DNA of 14,024 nucleotides from JAXGQD01 sp964574395 (GTDB taxonomy: Bacteria; Bacillota; Clostridia; Saccharofermentanales; Fastidiosipilaceae): NCBI GenBank assembly GCA_964574395.1, contig CAZNNL010000047.1:1-14024 (forward strand). The letters run 5' to 3'. This document shows positions 13,206 to 14,024 of this stretch, in pieces. Each line of letters starts with the position of its first letter. The stretch's first letter is position 1. The translations under genes and the position numbers were made by a program. Below the pieces are notes generated by a model that saw nothing but the letters and a program-made list of their open reading frames with translations, had not been told where the DNA came from and did not search any database.

Positions 13206-14024
13206 ATGACCAATGCCCCTCCACAACATCTAAAGCCTGAAACTCTTCCACCCAGCCGGTTGGAGGATTCAGTACACGAGAGACGCCTGCTGGTACTGTT
13301 TATTTATGCGACGACTCTATTTACTTTAGCTTTTGCTTTTGATTCGCCTGCGGAGATTTGGCAGGGTATGACACGTATTATCCGCCACCCAAGCAATTTG
13401 CTTAGTGACTACATGGTGATTGGTGGAATTGGAGCGGCCTTGTTTAATGCAGCGTTGATGACGCTCTTGTCCGCAATCATGGTGAAGGTGAATCATATCC
13501 CCGTTTCAGGTGCAATTTTAGCCGCGAGCTTTACAGTGAGCGGCTTTTCGCTCTTTGGTAAAAATCTTTTTAATACGATTCCCATCACATTAGGTGTTCT
13601 ACTGTACAGTAAATTTGTAAAGATTGAATTTAAACAGCAGATCTTGCTTGCGCTTTATGGCACTGCATTAGGTCCTTTAGTCAGCTATATAACGTTCGCA
13701 TTTGGTTTACCATTCTGGCTAGGCGTATTGTACGGCTACGCGGTAGGGATCGTTTGTGGTTTTCTTTTGCCACCCCTCGCCGCTGCTTTTATCAGGTTCC
13801 ATCAAGGGTTTAGCCTGTATAACGTAGGCTTCACGGCTGGTGTAATCGGTATGCTTGCCATTGGGGCATTAAGGTTTTTGGATTGGGAAATAACCAATCA
13901 GAATATTGTCTATCGCGGTAGTTCGAATATGCTTGCTCTATCCTTTTATGCAATATTTGTTGTGATGGTTGGCGCAGGTCTATTTCTTGATGGCAAAACC
14001 CTACATACCTACAAAGACCTCCTT
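13206..14024 (+). CDS. DUF1576 family membrane protein, N-terminal part (runs off window)
   Basis: An open frame starts at ATG 13206 with AGAGG at 13192-13196 and continues for 273 codons to the window end without a stop, so the 3' end is missing. The first 30 or so residues are polar and cytosolic-looking; after them come repeated hydrophobic spans (for example LLVLFIYATTLFTLAF, then stretches rich in Gly and Ala such as GGIGAALFNAALMTLL). Segments such as SGAILAASFTVSGFSLFGKN and NVGFTAGVIGML fit my recollection of DUF1576 proteins, polytopic proteins of unknown function common in Clostridia. It lies 52 nt after purA with no visible terminator, so co-transcription is possible. The family call is from memory of its features; the function is unknown. 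Confidence 0.75.
   Translation, partial: MTNAPPQHLKPETLPPSRLEDSVHERRLLVLFIYATTLFTLAFAFDSPAEIWQGMTRIIRHPSNLLSDYMVIGGIGAALFNAALMTLLSAIMVKVNHIPVSGAILAASFTVSGFSLFGKNLFNTIPITLGVLLYSKFVKIEFKQQILLALYGTALGPLVSYITFAFGLPFWLGVLYGYAVGIVCGFLLPPLAAAFIRFHQGFSLYNVGFTAGVIGMLAIGALRFLDWEITNQNIVYRGSSNMLALSFYAIFVVMVGAGLFLDGKTLHTYKDLL

Noticed and set aside
1..14024. CRISPR arrays, tRNA or rRNA genes, insertion sequences
   Set aside because: I saw no spaced direct repeats, tRNA-like folds, rRNA motifs or transposase-like proteins on either strand.

Overview
The window looks like a chromosomal segment of a low-to-mid GC Gram-positive anaerobe, probably class Clostridia of the Bacillota. The grounds are a sufCDSUB operon with the U-type scaffold SufU and no sufA or sufE, strong GGAGG-type ribosome binding sites, a lipoprotein-anchored sugar-binding protein, a clostridial-style PurA and a DUF1576 membrane protein. 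No lineage below class can be supported from the sequence alone.

Layout. Positions 1-276 are a non-coding leader with a large stem-loop, a candidate promoter and a 17-nt palindrome. Positions 277-5662 (+) hold a tight suf operon, sufC-sufD-sufS-sufU-sufB, with overlaps at three of its four junctions; it should supply the cell's Fe-S clusters. A NahK-like sugar kinase (5718-6818, +) follows after 55 nt with no visible terminator. It converges, with an 11-nt gap, on a GH13 alpha-glucan hydrolase (6830-8149, -). Upstream of that hydrolase, on its own strand, is a CUT1 sugar ABC transporter operon (binding lipoprotein 10271-11602, permeases 9264-10169 and 8370-9251, all -) that lacks an ATPase gene. 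It is closed by a clear intrinsic terminator at 8301-8331. Divergent from the transporter are purA (11876-13153, +) and the start of a DUF1576 membrane protein (13206 to the window end, +).

How the genes fit together. The suf genes form a self-contained Fe-S assembly module: SufS (cysteine desulfurase) and SufU (sulfur acceptor) feed the SufBCD scaffold. The transporter, GH13 enzyme and kinase suggest import, hydrolysis and phosphorylation of oligosaccharides, but only adjacency links them. The transporter presumably borrows a shared MsmK/MalK-type ATPase encoded elsewhere.

Most genes belong to known families. The less ordinary signals are in non-coding DNA and protein tails. They include a perfect 12-bp inverted repeat that would mask the Shine-Dalgarno of the GH13 gene, a strongly over-represented near-palindromic word (TTTTGCCA, extending to TTTTGCCAAAA), a hairpin with T-tract between the binding-protein and permease genes, and extra tails on SufC, SufS and SufB. 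I did not find a convincing wholly new multi-gene system.
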